Origin: Colwellia sp. E2M01 | GTDB taxonomy: Bacteria > Pseudomonadota > Gammaproteobacteria > Enterobacterales > Alteromonadaceae | NCBI RefSeq assembly: GCF_018860585.1 | Contig: NZ_JAHKPR010000086.1 | Coordinates: 1-45,893 of the forward strand | Length of the DNA stretch: 45,893 nt | Reading direction: 5' to 3' | In this document: one piece after another, positions 18,097-28,178 of the stretch | Layout of the letters: each line of letters begins with the position of its first letter | How positions within the stretch are numbered: the stretch's first letter is position 1 | Program-made: the position numbers and the translations under genes | The notes under the pieces: model-generated | Told to the model about the DNA's origin: nothing | The model's database searches: none | Seen by the model: only the letters and a program-made list of their open reading frames with translations

Positions 18097-18976
18097 AATT
18101 AGTGATGTTGTACTGGTAGTTGATGACTCCCCAGAGTCATTAGGCATGTTAAATGTCGCCTTAAATACCCAAGGCTATACAGCTTTAGTTGCTTTAAACG
18201 GATTACAAGCATTAGCGATTATCGACAAAGTTGAGCCCGATGTTATTTTACTCGATGCTGTAATGCCTGAAATGGATGGCTTTGAAACCTGTAAACAACT
18301 TAAACAATTACTACCCAACACGCCTATTATATTTATGACAGGTCTTACTGATATCGAGGATGTAGTAAAAGGCTTTGAAGCTGGCGGTGTTGATTATGTG
18401 ACTAAACCTATATCACCGGACGAAGTTATTGCGCGCATAAAACGACATGTGCAAACAGCTAAACAAGCATTAAGTGCACAAAATGCATTAGATCATGCAG
18501 GAAAAAATGTTTTTTGTGTCAATAAACAAGGCCGTTTATCTTGGGCTACACCTTATGTTCATGAATTTATTGAGCAAATTTCAACTAACGATAAAAGCCC
18601 CTGGGCGACACTTGCTGAAGTTATTGAACGGTGGTTATCTAATGAGCACCAACAAAACTTAGTAATAGAATTGTTCAGTGAAACAGTTACTATTTACTAC
18701 GAACGTCAACAAGACGATATGCACTTATTAAGTATTGTAAAAACTAAGCAAGATAAGTCTCCAAGTGACTTACAACAAGCTTTACCGGTAACGAAACGAG
18801 AATCAGAAGTGCTTTACTGGGTGTCGTACGGTAAAACCAGTTGGGAAATATCGCAAATACTAACCATGAGCCCAAGAACAGTAAACAAACACCTTGAGCA
18901 AATTTATAAAAAACTCGGCGTTGAAAATCGCACCTCTGCGGCAGCTATTTCTATTCGAATCTTAGAAGCCGAATGA
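18086..18976 (+). CDS. LuxR/FixJ-type response regulator
   Basis: The 296-residue protein has an N-terminal receiver domain with D57 in ILLDAVMPEMDG, a middle region (about 130-215) that may be a PAS-like fold, and a C-terminal LuxR-type helix-turn-helix (VTKRESEVLYWVSYGKTSWE, then TVNKHLEQIYKKLGVENR). The start ATG lies inside the end of the kinase gene, so they are co-translated and form a cognate pair. Likely target: the divergent urea promoter region with the tandem repeat at 14517-14536. Regulatory target is inferred, domain assignment is not. Confidence 0.93.
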   Translation: MKNKISDVVLVVDDSPESLGMLNVALNTQGYTALVALNGLQALAIIDKVEPDVILLDAVMPEMDGFETCKQLKQLLPNTPIIFMTGLTDIEDVVKGFEAGGVDYVTKPISPDEVIARIKRHVQTAKQALSAQNALDHAGKNVFCVNKQGRLSWATPYVHEFIEQISTNDKSPWATLAEVIERWLSNEHQQNLVIELFSETVTIYYERQQDDMHLLSIVKTKQDKSPSDLQQALPVTKRESEVLYWVSYGKTSWEISQILTMSPRTVNKHLEQIYKKLGVENRTSAAAISIRILEAE

Positions 18977-19096
18977 AAGGTTAGTTAATAAACGTCTATT
19001 TACAATAATATAAACAAAAATTATACATGTTTTCATACCGCTCTAAATGAACACTTAATTAATGAAATTGGTATAAATTATCACGACAACAAGAAA

Positions 19097-19140
19097 AAAG
19101 CCTCTGTACAGTCATTGACTCAGTACAGAGGCTTTATATT
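19097..19140. terminator. Bidirectional terminator
   Basis: AAAGCCTCTGTAC (19097-19109) pairs perfectly with GTACAGAGGCTTT (19123-19135); A run before and T-rich stretch after. It can end the kinase/regulator transcript and, on the other strand, the small gene at 19180-19317. Confidence 0.85.
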
Positions 19141-19179
19141 TTCATCGCAATGAACTTAATAACAATGGATTTATCTTTA

Positions 19180-19317
19180 TTATTCTTCCGATTGCGTAAT
19201 CTCTACATCCATGTACTCCGCAACAGAGTTACTACTCAACATTGCGGTCACCGCCATGATAATTACAGCAAATATCACAGTGGTTAGTTTAAATCCTTTC
19301 GAGGATGAGTTATTCAT
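19180..19317 (-). CDS. Untracked 45-residue single-pass membrane peptide
   Basis: A minus-strand ATG at 19317 opens a 46-codon frame encoding a short Ser/Lys-rich head (MNNSSSKGFK), one hydrophobic segment (about residues 11-28), and an acidic tail ending in ITQSEE. An AGG lies about 10 nt upstream, and the bidirectional terminator at 19097-19140 lies just past the stop. The charge pattern (basic head inside, acidic tail outside) suits a small inner-membrane protein. No family is recognised. Coding is supported by composition and context only. Confidence 0.5.
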   Translation of the reverse strand: MNNSSSKGFKLTTVIFAVIIMAVTAMLSSNSVAEYMDVEITQSEE

Positions 19318-19675
19318 TATTTTTTTGACCTAATCAGTTATGTCTTATTCACGAGTTTTACCTCTTGGTTTTTCGACTTTTTGCGACGACATAGCCTGTT
19401 TTATTTATTGTTAATTTGTACTATTTATGTACAGGCAAACTGACACTAAACCATTTTGTTTTTCATTACAAGTTTTTTACGAAATCATTATATTTTAATG
19501 AAAAAGATACAAATTATTTTATCTAGCACTCTAGCTTCAGAGTTTCTTTAACTACCTTGGTAAAATAAGCAAGGAAAATTTCGCGTCAATAGCAGGTCTA
19601 TTGCAAGTAAATTTAACAATAAAGGAGAGAAAATAGAGGCTAGAGAAAGAATTTATTAAAGCGAACTCAGGTTAT
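19318..19675. other. Intergenic region, no gene seen
   Basis: 358 bp between the small peptide gene and the sensor gene, both leftward. It should hold the peptide's promoter. A short hairpin CAATAG/CTATTG lies at 19587-19603, and an inverted pair ACAGGC/GCCTGT spans about 19394-19437. No strong terminator is visible after the sensor gene. Confidence 0.4.
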
Positions 19676-22051
19676 TTATTCCAATAGGTCAAATGTTAGC
19701 GCTTGTTGTGCTTCTTGTTCTTCAGGGGAAGATACAATAACTTTAATCGAAGAGTTTATTACCCCTGCTCCTGAGCTTAACACTCCTAAATTAGTGTCTC
19801 CTCGCAATAATTGACTGTATTTAATCGCCATGGCTAATACTGTGCTTCCGCTGTTTGCTTGTTTATATTTTTGTTGAGTAAACACTTCTGTGTTTAAACC
19901 GCCTGTAGCGGGTTGCAATGATGATAAAGTAAAAAACAAGCTCGCCGATGATTTTTGTGCTTTGTGTGTATGTAGTTTAATAGATAAACGTAACATGTCG
20001 GTCTCTAATACTTGATGAGCACTTTCAATTAAACAATGAAGCAGCTTTTGAATATACAACTCATCACTATTAATATAGGGAGGCACACTTTCATCAATCA
20101 AAAAGAAAGTCGATTTACTTGCAGAGTGATTACTCGCTTTAATCACCGACTCCATACGTTGTAAAAAACCATAAAAATCAAAGCAATCTGTTTTCGGAGT
20201 GATTTTACCTGATTCAATATTAGACAAGTCCATCATAGTATCGAGTAATAACGAAATATTACTGCCTGCATGGCTAATTCCTGTTACTTCTTTATTGTTA
20301 ATACCTTTTTTCTTTAACTGTTCAACAAAAGATTTGAGTGCCTGTAGTGGCACTCTAAGCTCGGTATTTAACACTTGTAAAAAATTACTTTTTGCTGAGC
20401 TTTTGTTCTCTGATTTTTCTTTTGCTACAATAAGCGCTCTGGTTTTAACATTTACCTGTAAAGCTAACTCTCTTGAATAAGCCGCCATCATCAACACTAA
20501 CATTTGAAATAAAACCGCACCTACCGTACCGCCAATAAGTACCGCCCATGCTTGCCAGCTTTGCTCTTGACTAAACCATGTTTTTTTTTCTGCAAGATTA
20601 ATTTGCCAATTTCGTGAAAAAACAGGTAAATTAATTGTGTCTGTATATCTATTTTTTACCGCAAGGTTTTGGCCAAATAATGTGAGCTGCTTATTATTCG
20701 AAATATCTTGAATAAACAAATTGATATCTAAAGACTTTTGTTTCGCTAAGCGTTCAAAAAAAGGTTCAAGTTGTACAACCGCCACCACAAAGCCTAACAA
20801 TTTTTTATCTTTAATTACTGATATTTTTTGCTCCGGAACATTTTTAAGTGTTGCATTTTTAGTTACTCCTGTTGTTACCGGCATCGAATAAACCGCCTTA
20901 CTAAACAACATAGCTGGGCTTGATAATTCATCTTGTTTTAACATAATTGGCGCACTAGCAATGATATCATTACTATTTTCAACATTTTTCATTGATAATA
21001 TTTGTTGCGGATTACTATACACATCTAAACCTAAAACAACTCGATTACCATGTTGAGGATAAATATAATACAAGGGAGCGTATCGATTCCGCGCTTGTGC
21101 TATGGTAATTTTCCCATTAGCTAAACGCTCTTTAATTTTATAGTCTTGTTGCAGTGTAATTGTACCTTGAGTTTCAAAGGCTTTGCGCTCAGTAAAAGGA
21201 ACTATTGGTGCCCATTCAATTGCTCGAACACTTGAGTGCTGCTTAAAAATACTTTTACTAAACAAGTTAAATTCAGTTAATGAAACATTTTCACTGGCTT
21301 TAAAGAATGCAGAAATACTATTGATCTTGTTTTCTATTATTTCAATTTCTGCAAGCATTAAGCGTTGAATTTCCAATGTAGATTGCATAAATAGAGCTTG
21401 TCGATAATGTTGCTGTTCATATTGTGATGTTTTTAGTAATAAAAAAATAACCAAACCACCTAGTAGAGAAGTCCCCCCTACAAACAAACGTTTAGTGAAT
21501 ATAAACTCTTCCCTATTTTTAATAACTAATAACAAAGGTATAAAAAACACGGCAACCAACATGCTGGCTGACCAAGTACTCATAAAAGTATAAATAAAGC
21601 TACCTTGCATCACTTGATTATCGAGCATGGAAATCACTAACACCGCGCTAGCAGAAACTAAGCTACCAATAGGGCCAATACGTAATAAAAAGAAAAACAG
21701 ATGCTTTCTTGAGTTTATCCATTTTTTATAATGAATAAACCGATAGGCTAGATGCCGTGTCCAAACCCCTTGTAATGTTATTGCTAACACAGCAATAGTC
21801 ATTACGGCTAAACTGGCATCTAATTGATAATAATAGCGAATACACAGTGCCAATACCGGGCTAGCTATTAATACAGCAATAAATGGGGTCACGCTCCATA
21901 TCAGCAACAAACCACTCATTAACGCTGCCGAGGGCCCAACAAAGTTAACAATCGATTGCGGATTGAGCATATATATTGAAGCCATAGCGGTTAAAAAATA
22001 TAAAATGGCAGCAATCAATGTATGTGTAAAATGGTGTCGCATCATAGGCAA
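19676..22051 (-). CDS. MASE1/CHASE sensor protein with degenerate histidine-kinase core
   Basis: The 791-residue product has an N-terminal polytopic region (about 10-200) resembling MASE1, an extracytoplasmic CHASE domain (about 230-440; RAIEWAPIVPF is typical), a membrane segment near 505-525, then a HisKA/HATPase-like C-terminus. The kinase core is altered at key points: the H-box usually reading SHELRTPL reads NTELRVPL with Thr563 in place of the phosphoacceptor His, the N-box reads CLIESAHQVL without its Asn, and the GTGLGL box reads GSTVLAM. It is therefore probably inactive as a kinase and may act as a receptor or scaffold. It has no receiver or GGDEF domain. CHASE ligands are often small molecules; none can be named here. 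Confidence 0.85.
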   Translation of the reverse strand: MPMMRHHFTHTLIAAILYFLTAMASIYMLNPQSIVNFVGPSAALMSGLLLIWSVTPFIAVLIASPVLALCIRYYYQLDASLAVMTIAVLAITLQGVWTRHLAYRFIHYKKWINSRKHLFFFLLRIGPIGSLVSASAVLVISMLDNQVMQGSFIYTFMSTWSASMLVAVFFIPLLLVIKNREEFIFTKRLFVGGTSLLGGLVIFLLLKTSQYEQQHYRQALFMQSTLEIQRLMLAEIEIIENKINSISAFFKASENVSLTEFNLFSKSIFKQHSSVRAIEWAPIVPFTERKAFETQGTITLQQDYKIKERLANGKITIAQARNRYAPLYYIYPQHGNRVVLGLDVYSNPQQILSMKNVENSNDIIASAPIMLKQDELSSPAMLFSKAVYSMPVTTGVTKNATLKNVPEQKISVIKDKKLLGFVVAVVQLEPFFERLAKQKSLDINLFIQDISNNKQLTLFGQNLAVKNRYTDTINLPVFSRNWQINLAEKKTWFSQEQSWQAWAVLIGGTVGAVLFQMLVLMMAAYSRELALQVNVKTRALIVAKEKSENKSSAKSNFLQVLNTELRVPLQALKSFVEQLKKKGINNKEVTGISHAGSNISLLLDTMMDLSNIESGKITPKTDCFDFYGFLQRMESVIKASNHSASKSTFFLIDESVPPYINSDELYIQKLLHCLIESAHQVLETDMLRLSIKLHTHKAQKSSASLFFTLSSLQPATGGLNTEVFTQQKYKQANSGSTVLAMAIKYSQLLRGDTNLGVLSSGAGVINSSIKVIVSSPEEQEAQQALTFDLLE

Positions 22052-22249
22052 TAATTCAAGGTTGGAAAATTCATATCATCAATCTGTTAATTCTGCTAAT
22101 AATTAATATTATCACTATATTATCCAATATATTTAACTGACAGATAAAATAATCGCAAAAATAACATAATATCAATTGCGCTACCTGTCTTGGTAAGCGA
22201 AAATACTGCCAATTTTTATTCTTTCAAGTCGATTAAATCTGGAGCTATT

Positions 22250-24238
22250 ATGTCATCGCGTCAAGAACTAGCAAATGCTATCCGTGTATTAAGTATGGAT
22301 GCTGTACAAAAAGCAAAATCAGGACACCCTGGAGCGCCAATGGGGATGGCAGATATTGCCGAAGTATTATGGCGTGACTTTTTAAAACATAATCCTACTG
22401 ATCCTAACTGGGCCGATCGCGACCGTTTTATCTTATCAAACGGCCATGGTTCAATGCTTATTTATTCTTTATTACATTTATCAGGTTACGACTTATCTGT
22501 TGATGACTTAAAAAACTTCCGTCAGTTACACTCTAAAACACCTGGTCATCCTGAATACGGTTATACCCCTGGTGTTGAAACGACAACAGGTCCGCTAGGT
22601 GCAGGTATTGCAAATGCTGTAGGTATGGCAATTGCCGAGAAAACTTTAGCAGCGCAATTTAACCGTGAAGATCACGCTATTGTTGACCATTTCACGTATT
22701 GCTTCTTAGGCGATGGTTGTTTAATGGAAGGTGTTTCTCATGAGTCTTGTTCTCTTGCTGGTACTCTAGGTTTAGGTAAACTGATTGCTTTTTGGGATAA
22801 CAATGGCATTTCAATTGACGGTGAAGTTGAAGGTTGGTTTACTGACAATACTCCTGCTCGTTTTGAATCTTACGGCTGGCATGTCATTGAAGTTGATGGC
22901 CATGACGCACAAGCTATTACTCATGCTATTGAAGAGGCTAAATCAATTACTGATAAGCCAAGTCTAATTTGTTGTAAAACGATCATTGGTTTTGGCTCAC
23001 CAAATAAATCAGGTAGCCATGACTGTCACGGCGCACCATTAGGCGATGATGAAATTGCTGCAACGCGTGAATTTTTAAATTGGGAACATCCTGCTTTTGA
23101 AATTCCAGCAGATATTTACGCACAATGGGATAGAAAAGAAAAAGGTCAACAAAGCCAAACTAGTTGGAATGATAAATTTGCAGCTTATAAAGCCGCGCAT
23201 CCAGCATTAGCAAAAGAATATGAGCGCCGTGTTATTAACGGTGAATTACCAAGTGAATTTGAAGAAAAAGCAAACGCCTTTATTCAACAATGTCATGAAA
23301 GTAGCGAAAACATTGCTTCACGTAAAGCATCACAAAATGCGATTGAAGCCTTTGGTAGTATTTTACCTGAAATGTTAGGTGGCTCTGCTGATTTAGCCGG
23401 CTCAAACTTAACCTTGTGGTCTGGTTCAAAAGGTATTCAAGAAGATGCTGCGGGTAACTACATTTTTTACGGTGTACGTGAATTTGGTATGAGCAGTATA
23501 ATGAATGGTATTTCATTACACGGCGGCTTTGTAAACTACGGCGCAACCTTTATGATGTTTATGGAATACGCACGTAATGCAGTACGTATGTCAGCGTTAA
23601 TGGGTATTCAAAACATTTTTGTTTATACTCATGATTCAATTGGCCAAGGTGAAGATGGTCCAACACATCAACCTATTGAACAATTATCTAACTTAAGAAC
23701 TACACCAAACTTAACAACGTGGCGCCCTTGTGATGCTACTGAAACAGCTGTTTCATGGAAAGCTGCGGTACAAAACCAAAAAGCGCCAACCGCATTGATT
23801 TTCTCTCGCCAAGGTTTACCAGCAATGAGTCGTACGCAAGCACAAGTTAGCGACATTGCAAAAGGTGCGTACATTTTAGTTGATTGTACTGGTACGCCAG
23901 ACGTTATTTTAATGGCAACAGGCTCTGAAGTTGGCTTAGCCGTTGATTCAGCAAAAGCATTAACCGAGCAAGGTAAAAATGTTCGTGTTGTATCAATGCC
24001 GTCAACTAACGTTTTTGATGCACAAAGCAGTGAATATAAAGAAGCTGTTTTACCTGCATCAGTTACTAAACGCGTAGCTATTGAAGCTGCTCATGTAGAC
24101 TTTTGGGCTAAATACGTTGGTTTAAGCGGTGCTGTTGTCGGTATGACTACCTTTGGTGAATCAGCGCCGGGTAACGTATTACTGGAGCACTTTGGCTTTA
24201 CAGTAGATAACGTAGTAAATACAGTAAACAGTCTTTAA
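22250..24238 (+). CDS. tkt: Transketolase
   Basis: Thiamine-diphosphate enzyme that moves two-carbon units between sugar phosphates in the pentose phosphate pathway. The frame opens at 22190, but the ATG at 22250 has a GGAG ribosome site 7 nt upstream and gives 663 residues, the E. coli TktA length, starting [12 protein letters not shown]. Motifs seen: [12 protein letters not shown], the TPP-binding [12 protein letters not shown], and [16 protein letters not shown]. It is first in a tkt-epd-pgk block, each gene with its own leader and hairpins, so cotranscription is not assured. Confidence 0.97.
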   Translation: MSSRQELANAIRVLSMDAVQKAKSGHPGAPMGMADIAEVLWRDFLKHNPTDPNWADRDRFILSNGHGSMLIYSLLHLSGYDLSVDDLKNFRQLHSKTPGHPEYGYTPGVETTTGPLGAGIANAVGMAIAEKTLAAQFNREDHAIVDHFTYCFLGDGCLMEGVSHESCSLAGTLGLGKLIAFWDNNGISIDGEVEGWFTDNTPARFESYGWHVIEVDGHDAQAITHAIEEAKSITDKPSLICCKTIIGFGSPNKSGSHDCHGAPLGDDEIAATREFLNWEHPAFEIPADIYAQWDRKEKGQQSQTSWNDKFAAYKAAHPALAKEYERRVINGELPSEFEEKANAFIQQCHESSENIASRKASQNAIEAFGSILPEMLGGSADLAGSNLTLWSGSKGIQEDAAGNYIFYGVREFGMSSIMNGISLHGGFVNYGATFMMFMEYARNAVRMSALMGIQNIFVYTHDSIGQGEDGPTHQPIEQLSNLRTTPNLTTWRPCDATETAVSWKAAVQNQKAPTALIFSRQGLPAMSRTQAQVSDIAKGAYILVDCTGTPDVILMATGSEVGLAVDSAKALTEQGKNVRVVSMPSTNVFDAQSSEYKEAVLPASVTKRVAIEAAHVDFWAKYVGLSGAVVGMTTFGESAPGNVLLEHFGFTVDNVVNTVNSL

Positions 24239-24250
24239 TATTGGCTGAAA

Positions 24251-24284
24251 GTTATCACAAGCTCGGTAACGAGCTTGTGATAAC
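24251..24284 (+). terminator. Perfect 15-bp hairpin after tkt
   Basis: GTTATCACAAGCTCG (24251-24265) pairs perfectly with CGAGCTTGTGATAAC (24270-24284) around GTAA, a stable tetraloop type. It lies 12 nt after the tkt stop. The following sequence is AT-rich but has no clean T run, so it may be a terminator or a 3'-end stabiliser. Confidence 0.6.
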
Positions 24285-24444
24285 ATAGTTATAATTTATA
24301 CCTGAACGATTCATATTGAAATTAAAAGTTAACTTATAAAGCTAAGTTAGAGCTAAGTTAACGTTCAACATTAAATTACTTCTCCACAGCGGTTAAATTG
24401 TCGCTTAAAATAATAAATTAGCAATAACCAATACTGTAGGAAAC

Positions 24445-25461
24445 ATGACAATTAGAATAGCTATTAATGGCTTTGGCCGTATCGGTCGCAGCATAGTAAG
24501 AGCACTGTATGAAAGTGACAAAACAGAGTTATTCACCCTCGTCTCTATTAATGAAGTAGCAGAGCCAACAGGTATCGCTCACTTATTAAAATACGACAGC
24601 ACTCACGGACGATTTCCATTTGATGTCAGCCAATTTGACCACCAATTAATTATCAATGGTGATAAAATAGCGTTAACCCATATCAACTCATTAAACGCTC
24701 TTCCTTGGCAACAGCAAGATATTGACATAGTGCTAGATTGTACTGGTATATACGGTAGCCAAGAAGATGGTCTAGCGCATATAAAACAAGGTGCGGGCAA
24801 AGTTTTATTTTCTCACCCTGGCAGTCAAGATGTTGATGCCACCATTATTTATGGTGTTAATCATCAAATTCTCAATGCTGAGGATCGTATCGTTTCCAAC
24901 GGTTCATGTACCACTAATTGCGTGATACCCGTCATAAAGGTGATTGATGAGGCATTTGGCGTGGAAAGTGGTACTATCACCACAATTCATTCTTCCATGC
25001 ATGATCAACAAGTTATTGATGCATATCATGATGATTTACGACGTTCACGTGCGGCAAGCCAATCAATTATTCCTGTAAACACAAAATTGGCCGCCGGTAT
25101 TGAACGTATATTACCAAAATTTAAAGGCAGATTTGAAGCTATAGCAGTACGTGTGCCAACACTGAATGTTACCGCGATGGACTTAAGCCTAACGGTTAAT
25201 AGTGATGCAAGTATCAACGCTATTAATCAAGCGATACAAGCCGCAACTAAACAACATGAGTTATTAGGGATACTTGATTATACTGAAGAGCCTCTCGTTT
25301 CAGTCGATTTTAATCATGATCCACACTCATGTATTGTTGATGGCAGCCAAACTCGTGTGAGCCATAAACGCTTAATTAAAATGCTTATATGGTGTGACAA
25401 TGAATGGGGCTTTGCTAACAGAATGCTTGATACAGCAATGGCAATGCAGCAAGCAAAGTAA
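24445..25461 (+). CDS. epd: Erythrose-4-phosphate dehydrogenase
   Basis: NAD-dependent oxidation of erythrose 4-phosphate to 4-phosphoerythronate, the first step of the DXP-dependent pyridoxal phosphate route. The 338-residue product has the Rossmann start [10 protein letters not shown] and the catalytic Cys155 in SNGSCTTNC. Length equals E. coli Epd (339), and the position between tkt and pgk is the usual epd place in gammaproteobacteria. A true GAPDH is the alternative, since the families are close; gene order favours Epd. Ribosome site TAGGAAAC precedes the ATG. Confidence 0.9.
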   Translation: MTIRIAINGFGRIGRSIVRALYESDKTELFTLVSINEVAEPTGIAHLLKYDSTHGRFPFDVSQFDHQLIINGDKIALTHINSLNALPWQQQDIDIVLDCTGIYGSQEDGLAHIKQGAGKVLFSHPGSQDVDATIIYGVNHQILNAEDRIVSNGSCTTNCVIPVIKVIDEAFGVESGTITTIHSSMHDQQVIDAYHDDLRRSRAASQSIIPVNTKLAAGIERILPKFKGRFEAIAVRVPTLNVTAMDLSLTVNSDASINAINQAIQAATKQHELLGILDYTEEPLVSVDFNHDPHSCIVDGSQTRVSHKRLIKMLIWCDNEWGFANRMLDTAMAMQQAK

Positions 25462-25582
25462 TTTAATAAAATTAACGTACAAATATCATATTAGTTAGTT
25501 AATATGGAGTAATAGATTAAAAAATTTCAGATATAAAAAAGTATCTTAAAAGCAAAGTATTAAGCATAATTTTAGAAAAGAA

Positions 25583-25611
25583 AGATCAAGAAAAGACAGA
25601 TCAAGAAAAGA
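25583..25611 (+). repeat. Short tandem repeat in the pgk leader
   Basis: AGATCAAGAAAAGA occurs twice (25583-25596 and 25598-25611), 15-nt period, in a purine-rich stretch about 60 nt before the pgk start. Function unknown; likely part of the 5' untranslated region. Confidence 0.6.
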
Positions 25612-25671
25612 ACACGTTATATAACCCAATAACGAACATTATTTACAAACTGTAAAAAAATAGGAGACAAT

Positions 25672-26847
25672 ATGTCTATTATCAAAATGGCTGATCTAAC
25701 TTTAGCTAACCAACGCGTGTTAATTCGTGAAGATTTAAACGTACCTGTAGAAGAAGGTAAAATCACTTCAGATGCACGTTTACGCGCCGCATTACCAACA
25801 TTAAAGCTTGCCTTAGAAGCTGGTGCAAAAGTTATGGTAATGTCTCATTTAGGGCGCCCAACTGAAGGTCAACCTGAAGAAGAGTTTTCACTTCAACCTG
25901 TTGCAGACTATCTTAAAGATGCATTAAATTTCCCTGTTCGTTTAGAAAAAGATTACCTTGACGGTGTTGAAGTTGCTGCAGGCGAATTAGTTATTTTTGA
26001 AAACATTCGCTTTAACGTTGGTGAAAGCACTGATGACGAAACTCTATCTAAAAAATTAGCAGCTCTTTGTGACATCTTTGTTATGGATGCTTTTGGTACC
26101 GCTCATAGAGCACAAGCAAGTACGCATGGCGTAGCAAAATTTGCTCCTACAGCTTGTGCTGGTCCATTATTAACTGGTGAACTTGATGCACTAGCTAAAG
26201 CGCTTAAAAACCCAGCACGTCCGTTAGTGGCTATTGTTGGTGGTTCTAAAGTATCAACTAAATTAACGGTACTAGATTCATTATCTAAAATTGCTGATAC
26301 CTTAGTAGTTGGTGGTGGCATTTCAAATACATTTGTTGCCGCTGCAGGTAACGAAGTAGGTCAATCACTATATGAAGCAGACTTAATTCCTGAAGCACAG
26401 CGTTTATGTGCGCAAACTGAAGTTATTTTTGCACAAGACGTTACCACAACTAAAGACGGCTTTAGTGACTGGAAACATGACTCTGCAACTACTGTTAAAC
26501 CTGCTAATTCAGTAACTGCTGATGAAGAAATCATCGATTACGGTACAGAAACGGCCGCAAAAGTAGCAGAGATCATCAGAACTGCAGGTACGATTTTATG
26601 GAACGGCCCAGTAGGCGTTTTTGAAATTAATGCTTTCTCAAAAGGCACTGAAACAATTTCACGCGCAATTGCTGCAAGTGAAGCGTTTTCAATTGCTGGT
26701 GGTGGTGATACTTTAGCTGCTGTTGATAAATACGATATTGCTGATCAAGTATCTTATATTTCAACAGGTGGTGGTGCTTTCTTAGAATTCCTAGAAGGTA
26801 AAATATTACCTGCAGTAGAAATTTTAGAGCAACGTGCTAAGTCATAA
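25672..26847 (+). CDS. pgk: Phosphoglycerate kinase
   Basis: Glycolytic enzyme forming ATP and 3-phosphoglycerate from 1,3-bisphosphoglycerate. The 391-residue product carries [12 protein letters not shown] near the N-terminus, [11 protein letters not shown], the [11 protein letters not shown] block and the nucleotide-binding GGGDTLAAV near the C-terminus. Length matches E. coli Pgk (387). A strong AGGAGA ribosome site precedes the ATG. It is followed by a terminator, and no fbaA follows in this window, unlike in E. coli. Confidence 0.98.
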   Translation: MSIIKMADLTLANQRVLIREDLNVPVEEGKITSDARLRAALPTLKLALEAGAKVMVMSHLGRPTEGQPEEEFSLQPVADYLKDALNFPVRLEKDYLDGVEVAAGELVIFENIRFNVGESTDDETLSKKLAALCDIFVMDAFGTAHRAQASTHGVAKFAPTACAGPLLTGELDALAKALKNPARPLVAIVGGSKVSTKLTVLDSLSKIADTLVVGGGISNTFVAAAGNEVGQSLYEADLIPEAQRLCAQTEVIFAQDVTTTKDGFSDWKHDSATTVKPANSVTADEEIIDYGTETAAKVAEIIRTAGTILWNGPVGVFEINAFSKGTETISRAIAASEAFSIAGGGDTLAAVDKYDIADQVSYISTGGGAFLEFLEGKILPAVEILEQRAKS

Positions 26848-26913
26848 TATATGGCTGTACTTGAAGGTTAACGACTAGTTAGCATAAAGTTACAAGTAAC
26901 ATTATTATTCATT

Positions 26914-26936
26914 AAAGGGCTTCTGCCCTTTTTTTG
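26914..26936 (+). terminator. Rho-independent terminator of pgk
   Basis: AAAGGGC (26914-26920) pairs with GCCCTTT (26925-26931) around TTCT, followed by a T run. It lies about 67 nt after the pgk stop. Confidence 0.9.
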
Positions 26937-27004
26937 TGCTCGAAAAAAACTATAAGTTAGGTATAATTCTCCCATTGTTAACTTTCAACTTTACCTAAAT
27001 CATC

Positions 27005-27892
27005 TTGACTGCATTTTTTTCCCCTTATATTTTATTTATCTTACTCTTTAGTTACTGTTTCTTACCTAAGATCTCGTATGCTCAAGTACAACAAAGTAAC
27101 GCCGCAGATCCGTCTGATATTTTATTCAGTATTGAAAAAGCTAACGACTCAGATCAACCTTCTACTGGTACTATATTCCGTGCTTCAGCTCAGTTAGGTA
27201 TATTATCATTAACAGGGGATACACGTAGTGACGATATTAAAGCCGGTTTTGATATTCACTTTGAAAGAGGCCTTTGGCGTAGCACCTTTGGTGGCGACTT
27301 ATTAATTAAAAAAACAGAAAAAACAACAGTAAGTAGTAGTGGAGTTGCTATCAAAGAGCTTAGTACATCTGATCATAGGTGGAGCCTTGCTTCACAAACT
27401 AATTACACAATTAATCCTCTTAATAAAAACTATGTATATGGCAGCTTGTTTTATGATGAAGATCGTTTTTCGAGTTTTAAATCACAATCATCGATGTCTA
27501 TTGGTTGGGGGCGTCGCTGGCATGAAAATAAACAATCAAATTTTGACGCCGATATTGGTCCGGGTTATAAGCAAGATATAACACTCGTTACTCCTGCAGA
27601 AATAGCTTTAGGGCAAACGAGTGAAAAACTTAATTCCTTAATATTACAAATTCAAGCACTGTATAGAAATAAATTGAATGAGCATATCGAGTTTAAACAA
27701 TTATTAGTAGTAAAACACGCTATAGCAACTGGCGAAAACAGTATTTATAAATCAGGTAGCTCTATCACCAGTCGTTTGATTGACTCATTACAATTAAAAC
27801 TTAACTTTGTCGCTAACTATAATAGTCAAGTTGATAACGATAAAGAAAACTTAAATACTGAGACATCTGTAGTACTTGTTTATAGTTTTTAG
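27005..27892 (+). CDS. DUF481-family outer-membrane beta-barrel protein
   Basis: The 295-residue frame starts at a TTG with a weak ribosome site; the following residues form a good signal peptide ending at ISYAQ, which supports a start at or near here. The mature part shows the DUF481 (YdiY-like) pattern: YVYGSLFYDEDRFSSF, WGRRWHEN, DADIGPGYKQD, and an end NTETSVVLVYSF. The final Phe is the usual barrel terminus. E. coli YdiY is salt-induced, but no role can be assigned here. A TATAAT-like -10 lies near 26961. The last two sense codons and the stop lie in a heptamer repeat (27884-27924). Confidence 0.8.
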   Translation: MTAFFSPYILFILLFSYCFLPKISYAQVQQSNAADPSDILFSIEKANDSDQPSTGTIFRASAQLGILSLTGDTRSDDIKAGFDIHFERGLWRSTFGGDLLIKKTEKTTVSSSGVAIKELSTSDHRWSLASQTNYTINPLNKNYVYGSLFYDEDRFSSFKSQSSMSIGWGRRWHENKQSNFDADIGPGYKQDITLVTPAEIALGQTSEKLNSLILQIQALYRNKLNEHIEFKQLLVVKHAIATGENSIYKSGSSITSRLIDSLQLKLNFVANYNSQVDNDKENLNTETSVVLVYSF

Positions 27893-27924
27893 TTTTTAGT
27901 TTTTAGTTTTTAGTTTTTAGTTTT
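27884..27924 (+). repeat. Heptamer tandem repeat (AGTTTTT, six copies)
   Basis: AG followed by five T recurs with period 7 at 27884, 27891, 27898, 27905, 27912 and 27919 (last copy one T short). The first copy encodes the final Ser-Phe and contains the TAG stop of the DUF481 gene; later copies carry extra TAGs in every frame. No gene lies between here and ettA (28179). Confidence 0.85.
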
Positions 27925-28178
27925 AAAATCATGCCTTCATTTCGTAGAGTAAAGTAATTACCTCATAGATTATTTTTGCTGATTAAAGCTGGAAAGACCC
28001 TGTTTGCATTTTCCTTTGTATCGTAAGACCACAAAATGATTGATATTGTTAATTTTCTTAATATTGATACTTTATCAATTATTAAAATTAACTTAATCAC
28101 ATTGCTTGCCTACTCGCTTTAACCTAGAATATTAACAACTAAATTTTGCTTAATTTTCTTATTATAAAAGGTTTTTGT

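Noticed and set aside
24328-24362. Inverted repeat GTTAACTTA/TAAGTTAAC with a nearby direct repeat AGCTAAGTTA before epd
   Set aside because: Short and AT-rich; it could be an operator, but chance occurrence in such DNA is likely and no regulator is linked.
24445-25461. Assignment as glyceraldehyde-3-phosphate dehydrogenase
   Set aside because: The fold and active site are shared, but length and position between tkt and pgk favour erythrose-4-phosphate dehydrogenase.
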